A stretch of DNA of 16,706 nucleotides from Candidatus Melainabacteria bacterium GWA2_34_9. Its GTDB lineage: Bacteria; Cyanobacteriota; Vampirovibrionia; Gastranaerophilales; UBA9971. Location: contig MFRJ01000098.1 in assembly GCA_001784535.1 (NCBI GenBank), positions 1-16,706 on the forward strand. Direction: 5' to 3'. Position numbers and translations under genes: made by a program. Position 1 is the stretch's first letter; each line of letters opens with the position of its first letter. Of this stretch, positions 14,579 to 16,706 are shown in pieces. Under the pieces are notes generated by a model that searched no databases, was not told where the DNA came from, and worked only from the letters and a program-made list of their open reading frames with translations.

Positions 14579-15289
14579 ATGATGCTAACAATGCTTTATG
14601 AAGGCAAGGCAAAAAAAGTATTTGCCACAAACAATCCACAGGAAGTCATTGTATACTTCAAGGATGACGCTACAGCTTTTAACGGTGAGAAAAAAGATGT
14701 ATTTCTAGATAAAGGTCGTGTGAATCTTGCTTTCACACGATATTTTTTTGAATTACTCCACTCTCACAATATAAAAACACACATAGTGTCCTTTATAGAT
14801 GATGTTTCTTTAAAAGCCCAAAAAGTAAACATTATTCCTATGGAAGTTGTAGTCAGGAATAAATCCGCAGGCTCGATTTGTAAAAGGCTGGGATTTCAAA
14901 AGGGAATGAATTTTACTCCGCCTCTTTGCGAGTTTTACCTGAAAGACGATTCTCTTGGAGATCCGATACTTTGCAGGGAACACATCCGTTATATGGATAT
15001 CTTAGAGGAAAAAGAACTATCAGAAATTGAACAAACGGCTCTCGAAGTTAATACAGTTCTTTCTGAACATATGGATTCATTTGGTGTAACTTTAGTGGAT
15101 TTCAAACTGGAGTTCGGAAAAACAGCAGAAGGAGAAATCATACTTGCTGATGAAATTTCTCCTGACACCTGCCGTTTTTGGGTTAAAGGGACGATGGAAT
15201 CCCTTGATAAAGATGTTTACAGAGAAGAAAAAGGTGATTTAATTTCTTCTTACAAAAGATTGGCAGATATTTTAGGGCTTAAACTTTAG
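14579..15289 (+). CDS. purC: SAICAR synthetase PurC
   Basis: A 236-aa cytosolic enzyme joining CAIR and aspartate with ATP to give SAICAR (purine pathway). I choose ATG 14579 because AAGGTG (14567-14572) sits 6 nt upstream. A GTG at 14570 would overlap the Shine-Dalgarno. ATG at 14582 or 14591 is also possible, since the family usually starts close to MLYEGKAKKVF. Signatures are LYEGKAKKVF, FKDDATAFNGEKK, EVVVRNKSAGSICKRLG (IMP-like substrate and ATP region), LVDFKLEFG and LADEISPDTCRFW. The length is normal for the bacterial short form. It is the first gene of the operon, and purS follows after 14 bp. Confidence 0.96.
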   Translation: MMLTMLYEGKAKKVFATNNPQEVIVYFKDDATAFNGEKKDVFLDKGRVNLAFTRYFFELLHSHNIKTHIVSFIDDVSLKAQKVNIIPMEVVVRNKSAGSICKRLGFQKGMNFTPPLCEFYLKDDSLGDPILCREHIRYMDILEEKELSEIEQTALEVNTVLSEHMDSFGVTLVDFKLEFGKTAEGEIILADEISPDTCRFWVKGTMESLDKDVYREEKGDLISSYKRLADILGLKL

Positions 15290-15303
15290 GAGATTCTAAC
15301 AAT

Positions 15304-15561
15304 ATGAAAAAATATAAAGCAGATATCATAGTTACTTTAAAAAAAGGCGTAAGAGACCCGCAGGGTACAGCTGTAGATACGGTCTTAAAGAGAACTGGAC
15401 TTGAAGAAAACGCAGAAGTTAAGGTAGGAAAGTTTTTTGCTCTTTCAGTTAGTGGTAACAATGAATTAGATGCAAGAAATAAACTAAACAAAATTTGCGA
15501 AGACGTTCTTTCAAATCCAGTCCTTGAAAGTTACGAAGTTGAAAGGTTTTTGGAAGAATGA
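15304..15561 (+). CDS. purS: FGAM synthase subunit PurS
   Basis: An 85-aa subunit of the three-part phosphoribosylformylglycinamidine synthase; PurS dimers bridge PurQ and small-type PurL and help ammonia transfer. Conserved features are DIIVTLKKGVRDPQGTAV, a glycine-containing turn, and the VGKFF strand followed by a C-terminal LSNPVLESYEVE stretch. The length is typical. GGAG overlaps the purC stop codon (15289-15292), 11 nt before the ATG. Its stop overlaps the purQ start as ATGA. Confidence 0.95.
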   Translation: MKKYKADIIVTLKKGVRDPQGTAVDTVLKRTGLEENAEVKVGKFFALSVSGNNELDARNKLNKICEDVLSNPVLESYEVERFLEE

Positions 15562-16226
15562 AAGCCCAAATTATAAAAACAGGAATAATAGTATTTCCGG
15601 GAACAAATTGCGACTTAGATACAAAACGCGCCTGCGAATTTTTCGGATGGGAAACTGATTTTATTTGGCACGATGAAACTTCGCTGAATAAATACGATGT
15701 AGTATTTCTGCCGGGCGGTTTTTCATACGGAGATTATATTAGAGCCGGCAGACTGGCAAGATTTAGCCCTGTTGTAATGGCATTAAGTGATTATGTAAAT
15801 AAAAAAAGAGGGTTTTTAATAGGTATTTGCAACGGCTTCCAGATTCTTTGCGAAGCCAAACTCCTTCCCGGTATACTATCAGTGAACGACAATACAAAGT
15901 TTATCTGCGAAGAAGCAGACCTTTTGTTTGAAAATAAAGAAATAACACTTCCAATAGCCCATGGAGAAGGTAGATATATCGCAGATGAAAAGACTTTACA
16001 GGAAATTAAATCTAAAAAGATGGATTTTCTCAAATACAAAAACAATCCTAACGGCTCTGCTAAAGACATAGCAGGACTTTGGGACAAAGAAAACAATATC
16101 ATCGGAATAATGCCACATCCTGAAAGGGCAATTTTCGCAGAAACAGGAAACATAGATGGAAGGGCTTTCTTCGAGATGATTGAGGCAGCAATCAAAGGAA
16201 AATTACTATCCACAGGGAAAATATAA
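15558..16226 (+). CDS. purQ: FGAM synthase glutaminase subunit PurQ
   Basis: A 222-aa class I glutamine amidotransferase providing ammonia to PurL for converting FGAR to FGAM. IVFPGTNCDLDTKRAC is the standard N-terminal motif. LPGGFSYGDYIRAGRLAR follows, then the nucleophile C91 in GICNGFQIL and the pair H187/E189 in MPHPERA. The length is usual. It overlaps purS by 4 bp (ATGA), and purL begins 2 bp after its stop, so the three subunits are tightly coupled. Confidence 0.97.
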   Translation: MKAQIIKTGIIVFPGTNCDLDTKRACEFFGWETDFIWHDETSLNKYDVVFLPGGFSYGDYIRAGRLARFSPVVMALSDYVNKKRGFLIGICNGFQILCEAKLLPGILSVNDNTKFICEEADLLFENKEITLPIAHGEGRYIADEKTLQEIKSKKMDFLKYKNNPNGSAKDIAGLWDKENNIIGIMPHPERAIFAETGNIDGRAFFEMIEAAIKGKLLSTGKI

Positions 16227-16228
16227 CC

Positions 16229-16706
16229 ATGCAAACTCAAAAAACACTTGAATTACATAAAGCACTTAGCTTAACAGATTTTGAATACTCCGAAATCAAA
16301 AACAGGCTTGGAAGAGAACCAAATAAACTGGAAACATATTTGTTTTCCGCTATGTGGTCAGAACACTGCGGATATATGCATTCCAGAAAATATTTATCAA
16401 AATTTCCTTCCGGCGGAGCTGTGAGCCACGGAGAAAACGCAGGCGGTATCCAGATTGGCGAGCATGTGATAGTTTTCAAAGTTGAATCACATAATCACCC
16501 TTCAGCAGTAGAACCTTTTCAAGGAGCTGCAACAGGCATAGGTGGGATTATTCGTGATATTCTTGCAATCGGAGCAAGACCAATAGCGCTTTTAGATTCA
16601 TTAAAATTTGGTAAAATTACTGATAATTTTTCAAAACATATTTTTGACGGCGTAGTTCGCGGAATTTCTCATTACGGAAACTGTATCGGAGTTCCTACAG
16701 TGGCAG
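16229..16706 (+). CDS. purL: FGAM synthase large subunit PurL, 5' part (runs off window)
   Basis: The reading frame starts at ATG 16229 and stays open to the window edge (159 full codons). It is the N-terminal part of small-type PurL, the ATP-dependent FGAM synthase subunit. Visible signatures are FSAMWSEHCGYMHSRKYL (the SEHC motif with substrate-site His), GENAGG and FKVESHNHPSAVEPFQGAAT, followed by GIGGIIRDILAIGARPIAL, the ATP/Mg region. The short N terminus and the presence of separate purS and purQ show it is the small form of about 740 aa rather than the long fused form. The Shine-Dalgarno (AGGG, inside the end of purQ) is weak. Confidence 0.95.
   Translation, partial: MQTQKTLELHKALSLTDFEYSEIKNRLGREPNKLETYLFSAMWSEHCGYMHSRKYLSKFPSGGAVSHGENAGGIQIGEHVIVFKVESHNHPSAVEPFQGAATGIGGIIRDILAIGARPIALLDSLKFGKITDNFSKHIFDGVVRGISHYGNCIGVPTVA

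Noticed and set aside
1..16706. CRISPR array, transposon, defence system or toxin-antitoxin pair
   Set aside because: No regularly spaced repeats, transposase, nuclease cluster or recognisable paired small ORFs seen on either strand.

Overview
The window is AT-rich bacterial DNA of about 16.7 kb made almost entirely of housekeeping genes. Gene content (RecO, HisC fused to a HAD phosphatase, PurS/PurQ/small-type PurL), sigma70-like promoters, weak or variable Shine-Dalgarno sequences and a leaderless CHAP protein suggest an AT-rich, Gram-negative-like lineage. My best guess is a non-photosynthetic relative of Cyanobacteria (Vampirovibrionia/Melainabacteria, Gastranaerophilales-like). That placement is an impression from protein sequences, not a computed result.

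Layout. (1) 3-7548, plus strand: the 3' part of recO, an MFS transporter, two envelope-type glycosyltransferases (a GT1/GT28-like enzyme and a processive-type GT2), then hisC fused to a HAD phosphatase, hisB and hisH. Genes overlap or sit within about 50 bp, so this is probably one transcription unit with an internal promoter before the GT2 gene. (2) 7549-8131: a very AT-rich gap holding a possible 57-aa ORF on the minus strand and a promoter for the next block. (3) 8132-11409, plus strand: hisF, a triple-domain hisA-hisI-hisE gene and hisD. (4) 11414-12822: purA behind its own clear promoter. (5) 12871-13071: a stand-alone tRNA-Lys(UUU) unit with promoter and terminator. (6) 13104-14330, minus strand: a CHAP-domain protein of unusual architecture. 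(7) 14495-16706, plus strand: purC, purS, purQ and the start of purL, behind a promoter nearly identical in design to that of the tRNA.

Function. The histidine genes cover every step from phosphoribosyl-ATP to histidine. HisE, HisI and HisA (steps 2-4) are on one polypeptide. HisH and HisF form IGP synthase, HisB dehydrates IGP, HisC-HAD probably performs transamination and dephosphorylation, and HisD oxidises histidinol. Only HisG (step 1) is not in the window. The purine genes supply SAICAR synthetase, the three-part FGAM synthase and adenylosuccinate synthetase.

No defence system, mobile element, CRISPR array or phage is visible. The points most worth a second look are the two histidine fusions, the CHAP protein, the small antisense ORF between hisH and hisF, and the shared tRNA/purC promoter design.
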